A stretch of DNA of 64,000 nucleotides from Owenia fusiformis. Taxonomy: Eukaryota; Annelida; Polychaeta; Sabellida; Oweniidae. Each line of letters opens with the position of its first letter. The first letter of the stretch is position 1. This document shows positions 47,901-62,900 of the stretch, in pieces. The stretch spans positions 9,585,598 to 9,649,597 of the forward strand of contig CAIIXF020000001.1 of the NCBI GenBank assembly GCA_903813345.2, written 5' to 3'. The position numbers and the translations under genes are program-made. Below the pieces are notes generated by a model, which was given only the letters and a program-made list of their open reading frames with translations, searched no databases and was not told where the DNA came from.

Positions 47901-50900
47901 AAGGGAACTTTCTCCTATACTCGCCATGCTATCTGACCCGAACGAGCCACCTGGTAATGAAACTGGTAACTACCTACTCGCATCTGCGTTATTCTATCTG
48001 AGCTAATATAAAATATGTTTTGAAAATTAAGCAAATAACATTTACTCACCATGGACATAATCCACAACTGCCTTGAATGCCTCTAAACGAAGTAGTTTGA
48101 AGATTCCTTTGTCTGTGTAGGCCTTGAAGATTGAGATATCACTGGGAAGGTGGCCAAATTTCTGCAACTTCCTCAAAGCCTTCAAACAACTGAAGTAAGA
48201 ATGGTTATACCTTCAAGTTTAAATAAACTACTTTGGCTCATATTAGTCTTACCAAATGTTATCTAAATGTGATACGTGAAACTTTTTTTAAAATTTCAAG
48301 ATGTGGTTTTGAAGGACTTTTGGTTCAAAAATGATGAATTTAGAGTAAATGAGTGATGAAAACATATTTTTAAACTATACACGAGGCCTTTAAGTCTACC
48401 AGTTGTTCTAAATGGTGGGGTAATAATCAAATTCAGCTTAACATTATTTATTGTAATATAATGATTCAATATTCCATTTTACCTGATAGAAACAACAAGA
48501 CCATAGCAAGGCAAGAGTTTCTCCAGATTGAGGCTCCGTACAACTTCTTCTACGATAGCACGAGTTTCACTTCCCAATGAATTAACACTGGGGCCTTGTC
48601 TGAAACATGGAGAAACTATTGAAAACAATGAACAAAATTCTATGCTAAGGGCTGATGTGAAAAAGTCAGTCCACCCATGTGGGGATCGAACCCTAGACTC
48701 CTAGCTTAAATCTGCCTGAGCTACTGGACTGGCTGACTTTTCTTCATCAATATTGCATATTGATAGCATTGTAGGCTTGTAGCCATGCCATACATCAAAA
48801 TTTCTTACTTTTCACACTAAACAATAATTCTATGGAATATTTAATAACAGACAAAATGTTACCGCCTGCCATTTGTTACAGATGCCAAACACCAAGAAAT
48901 GAACTTCAACCACAAAATGTCATCAACAAAAAAGTTGGAGACTATAAAAATATAGGGTGGTAAAATAAAAAACATTATTTCAAGATATACATGATCTGGT
49001 ATGAAGATATTCTTACCCAGGAAGTGCTAACATGGCCACTGCAGGGGTGATAGTATCAGCCAAGGAATCTATCAATGAAGCTTTGTAATAGTTGTCATCA
49101 AACTGAAAGTTAAAACATTACATTGAAAACAAATTGTTCTTTTCATTGGTGCAGATCCACCAGGTTGCTGTCAAAAAGTAATTTAAGGCTCAGTTTGATA
49201 AAATAAACCTGAATAAGGCGCATGAAAGAAACTATTGAAATCCTGATTATAAGATTCATGTAAATGTATCTCCACAACCAATAATGTGTAAACTTCGGCT
49301 TGATTCTCCATATTCATGTAATAATGTATATGTTTTCATGTGATTCATATAAATATGGAAAAAATTAGATTGATGTCTAAGGAACTATACCTTCGTAGAC
49401 AGTGATTGAAAAGCATTGAATGACGTTTGCTCTGAAATAACAATGTTTTTTCAAAGTACAAGGTGAAAAACTTGGCCACAAGCACTTTTTGGATTGGCAC
49501 TCAGCATTTTGTCAATTGAATAAATGGGGCTGTTGGGAGTGGGTTCTGGGGGTTCAAGGGACCCCCCCCCCTTGGTCAAAAATTCTTTCAAAAAAGTGCA
49601 GTTTTCACCATTTTGAGTTTTGAGCACTTTTCTAGTGATATTGGGCAAAAGTGTCAAAAGTGAACCCCCTTGGAATTTTTCGAAAACTCAACCCCCTTGA
49701 CAAAGGTGGCCATGGGCCTTGAATGATACTGAATCAGATATGCCAGGGTTTTGGCATACAGTATTTGCAGTTTGCATGAATGAAATGAAGTGTTGACCTA
49801 CCTTATTTTTGCCATTATCATTATATTTGACAAGGTCAAGAATAAGCCTAACAACCTCAGGTGGGCAGATGTTGTGGACATTCCTCAATGATGCCATAGC
49901 AACAGGTATACTCTATAAACCAAGGTTAAGATTATGACATTGTATTTTTACATTACGAAGTACTGTTCATTAAATGTGTTCAGTTAAAATACGTTTTTAT
50001 TGGATAATAATTTTTTAGTGAAAATTATTAGGAAAACAAAGAAACTCATTTTAAAATAAGAAAAAAAAAAGTAAAAGTATATTTACAATGTACATTAAAG
50101 AGAAAGCTGACTCACCTTTTGTATGTAGTACTGTTGAAAATGGGTGAAGTTATTGAGACGTACAATGTTCTTGTTAGCGTGGGATCCAAACATCTTTTGG
50201 AAGATCTGTATCATAGCAGGTGGCCCAACCCAGTTGATGGACATAGCATTGGCTACCTACAAATGAAAAAACATGTGCATTTCCTAGATGTATAAACTTT
50301 ACTCAGGTAATACATTTACAATTTTGGGAATATTGGTTAGCCATAATATAACCTCTTAGAATGTTGATACCTCCAGATTTTGATCTTGTGCAACTTATAA
50401 ATAAATAAGAAAATATCTATATATAATATTGTGCATGGTACTGTACCTTAGCTAGACATTTAGCTGCAGACTGTCGCACCCTGTAGAAGCATTGCTCATT
50501 CTCAATACAGTCAGTAAGTGCCATGCGTGTTGCAGGGGTAGGGTAGCCTTCTAGTGCATTGATAGCCTGCAAGTAACACAATCAAATAGATTTTTATCGA
50601 ATCCACTTAATAAACTTTGAAATACATGTTCATAATAATTAAATTTAATCAAAAATGAACTAAAAAAAACAAAAACAGGATTGGTGTGTAAAATAGAAAC
50701 TTTTATGGGATTAAGATACCAACTTAGTATATATTCATCTTATTCATGAATAGAAAACTCAAAATGTTACAATTCCAACAGTGGATTAATCTTGAAATGC
50801 CCCAAATCATACATCTACTCATAGTTCTAATAGCAAACATAAAGTCTAACCTCCAGCTGGGCTATAATATCTCTCTCATGTCTTAGCTGGTACTGCCACA

Positions 50901-53900
50901 TAAAGTCAGGCTGTTCCCAGACTACCTTGCGCAAGAGCTCCATATTCCCATCAGGCCTCAGCCAAAGAACTGGCGAATCAGCATCCATGAAACTCAAGTC
51001 AATGTCAACCTCCTCACCAGTCATTAATGGGATTTTCTTCTTCTTTTGTCTATTGAGAAAAATATGAAGTGATTCCAGGTACTATAGTAGTGTTTAAATA
51101 AAATACATGTATGATTGATCTTATGTAATCTTTTGATTTTATTGTAGATGTATCGGACTACAATATGTGTACATTTCTAAATACTGGAAAGATTGATGTT
51201 TCACTGCCAAGTGGCTAACTTGGGTTAGACCCCAGGGGGTTAGATAGTTCTTCCACCATTTAACAAAGCATTAAAATGACAAACATCACCAACATGTAAG
51301 TTATAAGTTGTTTGTTATAGATTGTTATAGACTTTTCGTTTTTTTCAACATGTATTTTATATGATTATGATTTTAGTATTAATCATATTCTTAAGGAGCC
51401 AAGCATCTAATTTCATAATTTGAAAAATTAACATGTAAATTTAATTTTTGTTGTTTATTTATTTATTTCAATTAAGGCAATTAAAGTTCTCCACAGATTG
51501 AAAATTGGTTACCCAAATTAAATATTAATAAAAAGAGTAACTGGAACTTGTGAATATTATGCTTGTTCTTTTTATAGAAATTCTCTGACAAAACAGTCCT
51601 ATAAAATACTGCAAAAACCTCTTTTCACATCAAAACTATCATGGTAAAAACCACTCAAGTAAACTGATATTAGATTGTTAACAATGACTTGAAAGGTCAA
51701 TTTGTCTATAGATAATTTTTAACCAGAGAAAAATGAACACTAAATCTATCAATTTCAGTCAAAATTCTGTTTTTAAATTGTCTTAGAGAGTGACCAGATC
51801 AGCTTGACCTTGGAGCTTTAACATAGGTATTCAATTTCACTTCCAAAAATAGAACTGTCAATCAAAATGTTAAACTGCATTGAAATAGAGTTAGTTATAT
51901 TTAGCACAATTGTTGTGAGATTGCTGATTTGAGTTTTTCTCTGATCCTGAATTGAAGTTTTATTACCAGTCTTCAAACTAATTTACTAATTAACAATTTG
52001 AAATAAAATAATTATTTGATAAATACATAGAGGTCAGTGTGACCTTCTACATGGAGGTCAGTATGACCTATTTGAAACACAATTTTGAAATTAATGTTCT
52101 TAATAAGCACAATGACAAAAATGAAATTCCAGGCCTTTGTAGAATTGAAAATTGAAACAATATTGCAGTGAAATCCATAGTTGATTGAGTAAAGGGTTGA
52201 TTAATTGATTGATGAATAAAATGAATTGGAAAATATGCTTCTTTACTCCTGGAGGCTTGAATATGAATTAAAAATGTTTAATTCCTGAATCAAAATGATT
52301 TAAAGATGAAACGCCTCCATGTGAAGTTAAAATTGCTTTGGTATATATTGTAGTCTAATGCTGTCCAAATGTGATATGTGAAACTTTTTTTTATTTTAAG
52401 GACTTTTATTTTGAATTCATTTGAAATAAAATTTTAAAATTTTGATTGTCATATTCTAGTGATAAGAAATTCTTTCCACCATAACATACATCGTAATCTA
52501 ATTTTCGTATACAAAATTTAGATGACTGGAAAATTAACTCACAGGTGCAGAAAAGAGATTCAGAAAAATAAAAAATAATAGCTTCTATAATTTAAGTTCT
52601 CAATGCAATCAATGATGTAATCGGATTTAAACAAGGCATTAACATAACAGAATGCCACCACCGTTCGAAGGTCATTGAACGTCAAGATCAAATCTCAAAT
52701 CTAAAGTTAGATTTGAACTTCTGAGACCTTGTAGATGATTTTGAAAAAATTAGTCAATTTGAAGCAAGCTGAAAAAAGACCTTTTTGACCTTCAATACCA
52801 TGGTAAAAGATATTGGCAGAAATGTGCTGGAACTCATAACATTTTATATATGTTGACAACAAAAAGGTGAAGTCAGTCTAAACAGTACTTGTTTAGTTAT
52901 TATAAGTTGGAAGAAATTGTTACAGATGCTGAACACCAACTGCTGAATGCCAAACGCCAATAGAGGAAAACCATCCACAAAAAAACTATAACAATATGTC
53001 ACCACTTCTGGTGTAATGTCTACTTATTCTCACCTTCTGCTTTTAGAGTGGCATGTAATTTCAAACTTTGTTTTATTCTCCTCTATTTTGAATGTGTGTT
53101 TGAAGGATCCATCCAGCTCTTGTATGGTCATTGTAAGGGGGCCCTGATAAGAAAAAAACAACACATTTTAACCAACAATTGAAGCTCCATAGATACGTAT
53201 GGAGGTGCATGTCCAATAAACTACCCAAGAAGGCTTCAAAACAACAATGGACCAGTACTGGAAAGAGCAACGCAACCTTCTGTAGGATTTCTTCATTGAA
53301 AATTCCTTTTCAAGCAGAAATTCAATGCCCATAAACCTTTATTCAATAAAATTGCTTTCCTATATCTCTGCATCTGTTCAGAAGATATTAAAACTTAACA
53401 CAGCCAAATAAATCTTTAAACAAAGATGATGATAATGCAGATATGAAGAAAAGGTCCCAATACATAGGATTTCATACAATAGTTTAAGTTTTTAAGGTGA
53501 GGCTAGTGTGAATATTGGACATGTCTACCAGTATACAAGTTAACATGCAAATATTTCCACATTTGATTTACAGCAACCTAATGTCGGCTGTAGCTTCCCA
53601 TATACGGGAGAATATGCAGCATAAAAAATAGGGATAAGAAGAAAAAAAAGTGATCATCTTACAACATATTTCAGATCTCCAGGACTAGAGATGTCCTGCT
53701 TCAGCTCAAGTTCTACAACGTTCCTCTTCCTGTTGAATACAAAATTCCCGCTGAACTTGGGACATCCACTCTGACACCTATTAGCATGTGAAGGAACTAA
53801 GACTTTAATTTACTTTTACACATTGTATTTGTATGCCACTACATCAAATGCAATCCAATTAAATAATAAAAAAAATTCAAACAAATATATGTTTTTTCAA

Positions 53901-56900
53901 TAACACCTGTGAAATGATTTTGAAACTTCACTCTAACTCATAAAAATAACGATTAAGGATGACTAAAAGTACAATTTGAATTTAAAATAAAAATAAATAA
54001 AAAATTGGCCAATATTATTAATATAATATGAAAGGATACACCCATTGATCGATGAAAACTTGCACATCTTTCCCTGTAACAGTGGAGATTCCCCTCAGAA
54101 ACTAAAACATAACAAACAATTACAACATTATATATTATAGCATAAACACACAACTACAACACTATCATACAAGTTGTATAGTATAAACAAACAATTGCAA
54201 CAGTTGAAACTATACAAGGCACAAATAATTGCAATGAACTGTACAACAGACAAACAACTATCTGAATATATATATGAATCAAAATTAGTATTACCTTCCA
54301 ATAATAGGTGTATAATAGGACTACTAAACATGTTGCTGAACAATTTGATTGCTAACAAGAAATGTCAAAAAATGTATAGTTACGGAAGATGTTGAGAGCA
54401 GCATATGTCCCCAAAGGTCATAATTGGTCTTTTGTGTTGATGCATTTGTTGCTAGGGACAACAATTTGTTAAAAACCTGAAAATAAATAGTTTTTATGTA
54501 TCATAAAGTGTTTTGTGAGAAGACAGTATCTTTTGCCTTCTATGAATAAATGAATATTAAGAAGGTGGATCCTGGGTCATGTGGTTGTCTGCGGTCCCAG
54601 ACCTAGGTAGCGCAGATTGGGGTCAGTTGCATTCTAAGCCAACCCATAACAAGCAACAGTTATTTCATGTTATATTTCAATCACTGAATTATAAGTGTTC
54701 TAATTCATTATCATTATTTGATATTGTTATTTGAAATTGTACACATTATTACTATATATTATTATTTGAACTGTACTGTACACATTATTACTATATATTC
54801 ACATTATTGGGGTTGAAGGAGAAAACTGTCGGACCTATGCACGGAAAACATACATACTGACAGATGCACCTAGGCCAACAATATATATGGCCCCCACACT
54901 ATGTGGTGGGGACATAATAACAAAAGGCAAGCACCCCCCTCTATGCCTCAGATTACCTGCTAGCAATGTTCAGTAACCCACGGCTGTGGGAATCACTTCT
55001 AGCCACTAGAACTTGAGCACATCCCTATTACTAAGGATGATCTAGCAATGCTAGAAGCAACCTGGGTTGTCTACATGGCCTTAACCTTGAATACAACCCA
55101 TTGCCTAGATCTAATTGGGCTCAATCAACTAGTCTGAGACACCCAGCCTAGAGGAAGGTGCTTACCAGTGTTTGTTTTCTTGTTTGTGTGTAGTTAAGCA
55201 ATGGCTGGAGACGGTTTAACCAATTACATATAAAACTATATTAAGCTTTTATAGAACACTAACTGCTTTCACGAGCTCTCTCCCAAAGTTTCATTTAAAT
55301 AAGAATTGCTTTTGGTAGCATAATGTCAATTGTCTTAATGAAAAGTCACCCAAATCACAACCTAATAAATCAATTAAACTCTATTTCAAATCATAATATA
55401 TTTTAATTGTCAGCTTTCGATAGCTTTAATTAAAACTATGACATTTATGAATATATTATTCTGATTTTTCTGGTTCTTTTTTGAGAAATGTCACTTCCTT
55501 TTACTGAAGTATACCGTTTCCAACAATCAATTACTGACATCTATAAAGAATATCAACTTGCAGGGCAACATAACCTCACAAGCGTTAACTGCATTCACGA
55601 AACTACAATGTAAACAGAATCCAAAGAAAACCTCATATTCACTATACCAGTAAATCAATATACTTCACTGATAAAAAGCACAAAGGGTAATGTTCGGTAA
55701 TGTTCGTCAAATAAATAGTACCGTGGGTACTGGGCTCACATGATGTTGCTTAAAAGTGAATGATGGCTAAAGTGGAAGAAAATGAAATATTTGAAAATAG
55801 GCGAGCTTTTGAAACAGGAGGAGTCATAGGGGGGTTTTCTATATTGATGTTGAACAAATATAGCTTAAAAACGGGAATCCAATTGACAGAGGTTTTAGAA
55901 CGGGCCAATTGTTGACAGACGGACAGATAGAAAAACAGACAGACAAGTGAGTGATTGCAATGGTTCACCATGTGAGCTAACAAAACAACATAAACCACAA
56001 CAAATTTTACTACAACTTTATCAAACTAGCAATGAACCTCCCATTACTGACATCTATAAAGTGAATGATTTTATAAGAATATTATAGTGCTTCAGTAGAA
56101 ATGATTTTATTCATTATGGTGCTTCAGTAGCTCCTCTCAGTTTAGTTAGTTACACCTATGATAGAAACCAATATTTTGTGTACTTTAGTAAATCATGTTT
56201 AAAGACATGTTAAGCAGATAAGTAGGTCAGTATTACATAATCATGAAATGAATCAGTCTGAAAATACAATTGGTCAGAATGTACTAAAACCTGCTTGAAA
56301 CTGAAAAACATTGCATGCTCTATTCCACACAATTCGGAAGCTTTTGAAATTCGCAGTAACAATGAATAAGCAGCTTGTATATAATCATTGCATAGAAAAC
56401 ACTTCATGTAGTGTTTATCAGATGTATTGAGTTGACCAAAATACTCCTTTGTTTACTACATACTGGACTACATACTTGCACCCTTACATATATGTTACTG
56501 TACATATTGTAGAATTAGCCCATAAGAGCTTTGCAAAATCAACATCTTATACTATCAAAGTAATAGACGGCTTGCCCAACCTTACAGGCAAACTATTATA
56601 GACAAATTTGAAGATAAGACTGATATTGTCACATTGAATTATGATAATAAGTAAATAACATTTTGTAATATTTTGCACGGGTATAACCATGCACAGTAGA
56701 ATAATACACAGGGTTACCCTAAATTGTAGAAACATGAATATGTTTCTAACTTATAATTAATTAATTCATATATCCCAAGGATTTCACCTGTTCCCTTCCT
56801 GACAACCTTGTTTTATTTTTGATTTATACAATAAAATAAACTACTCTATCACTTTTATTTCCATTTATTGACATGAGAACTCAAATGATCAATGGGAAAA

Positions 56901-59900
56901 CAATGCTAAACTTGCACACTGAAATAGGTATTCCAGCAGGCCTAGGAAAATATGGCTAGAAAAAGATAATACACCTAAGGGCTACAGGTGGACAAACTAT
57001 TCCCCCTGAAAAGTTTTTTAAGGGTCAGATCATTAAATTCCTGATTGCATTGAAAAGCTTTGAATGCTAATTTTCAAGAATGGATGTATTACAAAAGAAG
57101 AAAATATGAAGAATTCATATCGTTTATTTCGAGTGATTATTGAGTGTCAAGTTTTGTCTCTAGTGACAGCATGTTACTGAATATCTCATCAAGTGACCTA
57201 AACTACAGCAGCTAAAATAAGCATACCGAAATATTATAATTTAGTATGATTCAGAGAAAGGGATTATACAGAGAGATTAGCAATTTATCTATTATCTTAC
57301 AATTTAGCTCAATTCTTGAATTTGAAGATCTACTGCTATATTGTTTAATATGCATTATAACAGATCGATTTGATGGTAAGAACTAGTATGTGATATAATT
57401 GATTTTACCTTTTTGTCATCATTGCTAAAGAATATAATAATACCATTCCAATTAATGATAACTCACTTATTGTATTACTTCCGCTTGATACACATGCTGG
57501 AAGATATGCTTTTAAAATTAGTAAACCATTACCAAAACTATGGTTACCCTGTAGGTGTGAAAGGCACATTAAAATGAATATCACCCCCTTCAATCTATTT
57601 TTACAGGTTTTTATGATTATTTCACGTTTTGCTATATTTTGCGTAACCAGGATGGTGAATTTTCTTCATTTTTCTTCAAACACTTCGTCTTACCAATATT
57701 CATTATATATGTCAATTTCAAGAAAATCGCGCCGCTACGTTTGAAAATAATCCAAATTATGTCATTTTTCCCATTGAGCTCCATTATAAAAATGGAATTT
57801 TCAAACTTAATATTTTAAAATTCTACGTGGTGAAAAGTTGCATATTGAGTAGGTAGTTAATGTTATGGTGTAAAAAATTCAAAACAAAAAGGAATAAAGA
57901 AAAAATGCCACGGAGAAGTCTGCTTAACATGTCTTTAAGTATACTGTAGTGAACTAAGTTTAGTACTTTAGTGTTGGCTTTGCTGTACATTGGATGATAA
58001 AACTGTTGTGTTCAAACATGCTTCAATATACAACTTTGCTTTATGTTTGAATAAGGTTAACAAAGTGATACACTAGTACATGTATTCAACATTTAGATTA
58101 AGAATAACACACACTGAGAAGCATTCAAACTGTATATGCAAGCAATGCCACTATAGTATAAGTTAGACTAGTTCTCATGTGCATATCTTGTCTACTCTCT
58201 AATACAGCATTAACATTTTACATTGATCCTGAAGTAGATCAACATATTGAAGAACTGGGAACTGGGAAATAAAGGATACCTCATAAGTACAAGTGTTTCA
58301 TGAGAATGGAGATCCTTATAGACCACATTGATCACATAGTTCTCACTGTTGTAGACATGGATAAGACTATCAACTTCTATACAGATGTACTAGGTATGAC
58401 TGTAACAACATTCAAGGGAACAAGAAAGGCACTAGCATTCGGCCAATCAAAAATCAATCTCCATCAAGCCGGGAAAGAATTTGAGCCTAAAGCTAGAAGT
58501 CCTACACCTGGCTCTACTGATCTGTGTTTTATCACAAAAACCCCCATTGATGCTGTGATTGATAGACTGAAAGATCTGGGGATACCCATTGAAGAAGGCC
58601 CTGTAGAGAGGACCGGAGCTCATGGTACAATTCTCTCTGTGTATATAAGAGATCCGGATGGTAATCTGATTGAGCTTTCCAACTATGTATAACAATATCC
58701 AAAACAGATTGAAGAAAACCACAAACTATATAATATATTAAAAGTACCTGTTTGCATGGATTGATTCATAATTGTTACTAGACTATTACATGAATAGGCA
58801 TTCACACAAAGCTAGGAAAAGTGTGTCCGATTCCAGCCAATCCGAACACAGTCTTTCACATAACTGCAGTGCATTATATCACTAATAACCGCATTCAAAA
58901 TCATTTGTTAAACAGTTGTTAAACTTTGCATTCCTGCTGCGCGGTCATGCAAAGATTTGGAAACAATTTATTCAATGGAACGCTTCAGCAAATATAAGTT
59001 CAGGGCTTAAATCCTTAATTCCTTCACTAAGTTCCTTCACTATGTTGATATGCTCATGAAATATGAACTGACTTTTGGACATATGTAGTACGTACGTCAT
59101 GATAACTAAAGAGCAAAAAGTAGTCACATAAATAAATGTAATATGAATACACCATTATTTCCATAAATGTTTCATAAACTAAATAAAAATGTCCCAGTAA
59201 ATAGTTTTTTTGTGCCTGTAAACTAATGGCAATAACCCAGATGACAGTAGGAAGTTAACAATTTCACCACCAGGTGGCTAATTCAGGTCAGATAACATGG
59301 TCGATACAGTAGAAGGTTCCTTTAAAAGATATTTCACTTTTTTTGATTGTATAACATGAGCTATATGGGGCCTTTGAAGTCTTATTTTCAAAGAAAATTC
59401 TTATCAGTTAATCATACTGACATAACCTTTTGTCAGTATTAGAACTTTACAATGGAATTCCAAGGTCTTTTCTGTTAAAACTTGTAGTTATAGAGTGTAA
59501 TATCATATATGAAACATAGTTGTAGTTTCTAAGCAACCATGTTTCAGTAGACGATTACTGCCAGACAATGAACATCATCTCATTTATACAATGACAAATA
59601 TCAGACAGTTTCAAATGCTAAAAACAAAATTGAATTATAATTGCTTGATTTTTGAGATATTGCCTGTATAGTTGGATTGATTCAAAATTGTATTCTTATT
59701 TAAACTTGTAAGGAAAATACAAGGCATATTAACATGCAAAATGCCATTTGTTACAGATGCTGAATGCCAACCGCCAGACTTTGTCACAAAAAATCAAGAG
59801 ACTATAACAATATGTCACCACATGTGCGAAGTGCAGGGTTCTCATCATAAATCCCATTGTTGCATGTAATGCACACTGTATCTTGCAATATCATCATACC

Positions 59901-62900
59901 CATGTATGGTAATTCCTCAGTTTTTTTCCATATATAGTAATTCCTCAGTTTTTCTCCATATATGGTAATTCCTCAGATGTTCTCCATATATGATAATTCT
60001 TCAGTTTTTCTCCATATATGGTAATTCCTCAGTTTTCCTCAACATACTGATGACTATTCGATGTGGTGAGAACATAGGTGTGTATAAAATATACGAGGGT
60101 TGTCCAAAAAAGATAACTCACCTGTGTAAGTAATTCTGGTCCAATTCTAAGCTCCAACATGCGTATAACAAGATGAGCCTTCTTCTCCATCATTTGGGCG
60201 TACCTGGGTGAGATAGTGTGTGGGTGGCGTATCGGGAAATATGTACAATGCTCAAGACTGGAGGATGGGTCCAGCACGATACCACATACATTCTGCTCAT
60301 AGTCAATCACAGACTGCAGCTCCTAAAATGTCATTAAATAGTCACACTTTTTGGACATTGTAAATAAATGATAAATATTATTTCTGTTGCTTTAAATTAA
60401 TGTTAAATAACTTATATAATGCTGCGGTCACTTTTGATCGACATCAACTGTGCGGTGGCTGTAGCTTCCCAAGATCAAAAGAAACATGCAGCATAAAATA
60501 TGAGGATAAGCAGTGAGATTTCAATTTTCTATATCGATTTTGTGAAGCTACGGCAGCATTGCAGCCGCCATAGAGTAAATGTGACCGAGGCTTAAAGAAG
60601 GGCACTTACTTCATAAATGTGGTATCTGTATTCATTGGTTCCAAAGAATCTCTTCACAAACAGAGAGGCAAGGTATAATGATATTCCTTTTGGCAACCAA
60701 GCATCTGACCTGCATCAATAGTTCATAATTTCATAAAAGATGAACTTAGAATCTAAAATAAATTCTCTGAAATTCTCCAAGTTAAGGAACTGAACCCTTG
60801 ATGTACAAATAAACACCACATAAATGTTAGCTATCTTTCCCCAATCATATTGCTACCCATACATCAATGTAATAAATGCTGCTCACCAAGTATCCATGGT
60901 GATGAATGTACCAAAGAATTGCCTGGCGATTGCCTCAGCCATGATGCTACGCGATAGGTAGGTCTGGTCAATGATGCGGGAGGAATGCAACAGATTTGAA
61001 CTGAAAATGATAAAAGCTCTTGATGCATTTGTTCCAAATATGCTTTGACAATAATAAAAGAAAAATCATTGCACATATGTGTTGGAATGAAATAAGCATT
61101 TGATTACTTGTTGTACTTTTGATATTATTGTTGTAGTTTTAAGATCGTTTTTAAACAAGAAATCTGCCTGAGAGACCTAAAAGGGTCTTCATGCAATTAT
61201 GCACCATAATACATTAAACAACAAACACGTCCTGTTTGGCCGAGTAGATGGTTAAGTTTCGAATTTCATGAGTTATAAATCATTATATTCAATAGAAATG
61301 AGAACTTCCTGATCTATAAAACATACCTTAAGAATGTTAGAGTTGCAAAAGATTGTGCATCATCATATGTCTGGTCCACAAATACCTGCTTGTAGCAACT
61401 GTAGGGGTAACGTATGGACATCAACTCCTCATAGAACTCAAATGCCTACAAAATAAATCACTGAACTACCACACTGGCATATATACTCAAATGCCTACAA
61501 AAGAACTCACTGAACTACCACACTGGCATATTTACTCAAATGCCTACAAAAGAACTCACTGAACTACCACACTGGCATATGTACTCAAATGCCTACAAAA
61601 GAACTCACTGAACTACCACACTGGCATATATACTCAAATGCCTACAAAAGAACTCACTGAACTACCACACTGGCATATTTACTCAAATGCCTGCAAAATA
61701 ACTCACTGAACTACCACACTGGCATATTAACTCAAATGCCTACAAAAGAACTCACTGAACTACCACACTGGCATATATACTCAAATGCCTACAAAAGAAC
61801 TCACTGAACTACCACACTGGCATATATACTCAAATGTCTACTAAAGAACTCACTGAACTACCACACTGGCATATATACTCAAATGTCAACTAAAGAACTC
61901 ACTGAACTACCACACTGGCATATTTACTCAAATGTCTACTAAAGAACTCACTGAACTACCACACTGGCATATATACTCAAATGTCTACTAAAGAACTCAC
62001 TGAACTACCACACTGGCATATTTACTCAAATGCCTACAAAAGAACTCACTGAACTACCACACAGGCATATATACTCAAATGCCTACAAAAGAACTCACTG
62101 AACTACCACACTGCCATATATACTCAAATGCCTACAAAATAACTCATTAAACTACCACACATATATACTCAAATGTCACAAATGCAAGAATTTATTGAGC
62201 TATTATATTACCATACATATTCAAATGTCACCAATGCAGGCATTTGAGTATATAAGCCAGTGTAGTAATTTATTGAGCTACTTCACTGGAATATATACTC
62301 AACTGTCACTAATCCAAGAATTTATTGAGCTACTACATTTGCATATATACTCAACTGTCACCAATGCAAGAATTTATTGAGCTACTACATTTGCATATAT
62401 AATCAATTGTTACTAATGCAAGAATTTATTGAGCTACTACATTTGCATATACTCAAATGACACTAATGCAAGAATTTATTGAGCTACCACATTTGCATAT
62501 ATACTCAACTGTCACCAATGCAATAATTTATTGAGCTACTACATTTGCATATATAATCAACTGTCACTAATGCAAGAATTTATTGAGCTACTACATTTGC
62601 ATATATACTCAACTGTCACTAATGCAAGAATTTATTGAGCTACTACATTTGCATATATACTCAACTGTCACCAATGCAATAATTTATTGAGCTACTACAT
62701 TTGCATATATACTCAACTGTCACCAATGCAATAATTTATTGAGCTACTACATTTGCATATATACTCAACTGTCACCAATGCAATAATTTATTGAGCTACT
62801 ACATTTGCATATATACTCAACTGTCACCAATGCAATAATTTATTGAGCTACTACATTTGCATATATACTCAACTGTCACTAATGCAATAATTTATTGAGC

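Larger units (their letters stand above)
51090..53030. other. TAF2 intron, mostly featureless
   Basis: Very AT-rich. It holds the repeat at 52690-52925 inserted into a GTCACCAC repeat, and nothing else recognised. Confidence 0.45.

Noticed and set aside
54031-54050. Splice donor right after TGG (54042/54041) in TAF2
   Set aside because: It would put the next exon out of frame; the donor two bases further on restores the conserved WVCQSG junction.
60864-61076. Idea that TAF2 here is an active M1 aminopeptidase
   Set aside because: The HExxH helix reads AEAIA, so no zinc ligands; the rest follows TAF2.
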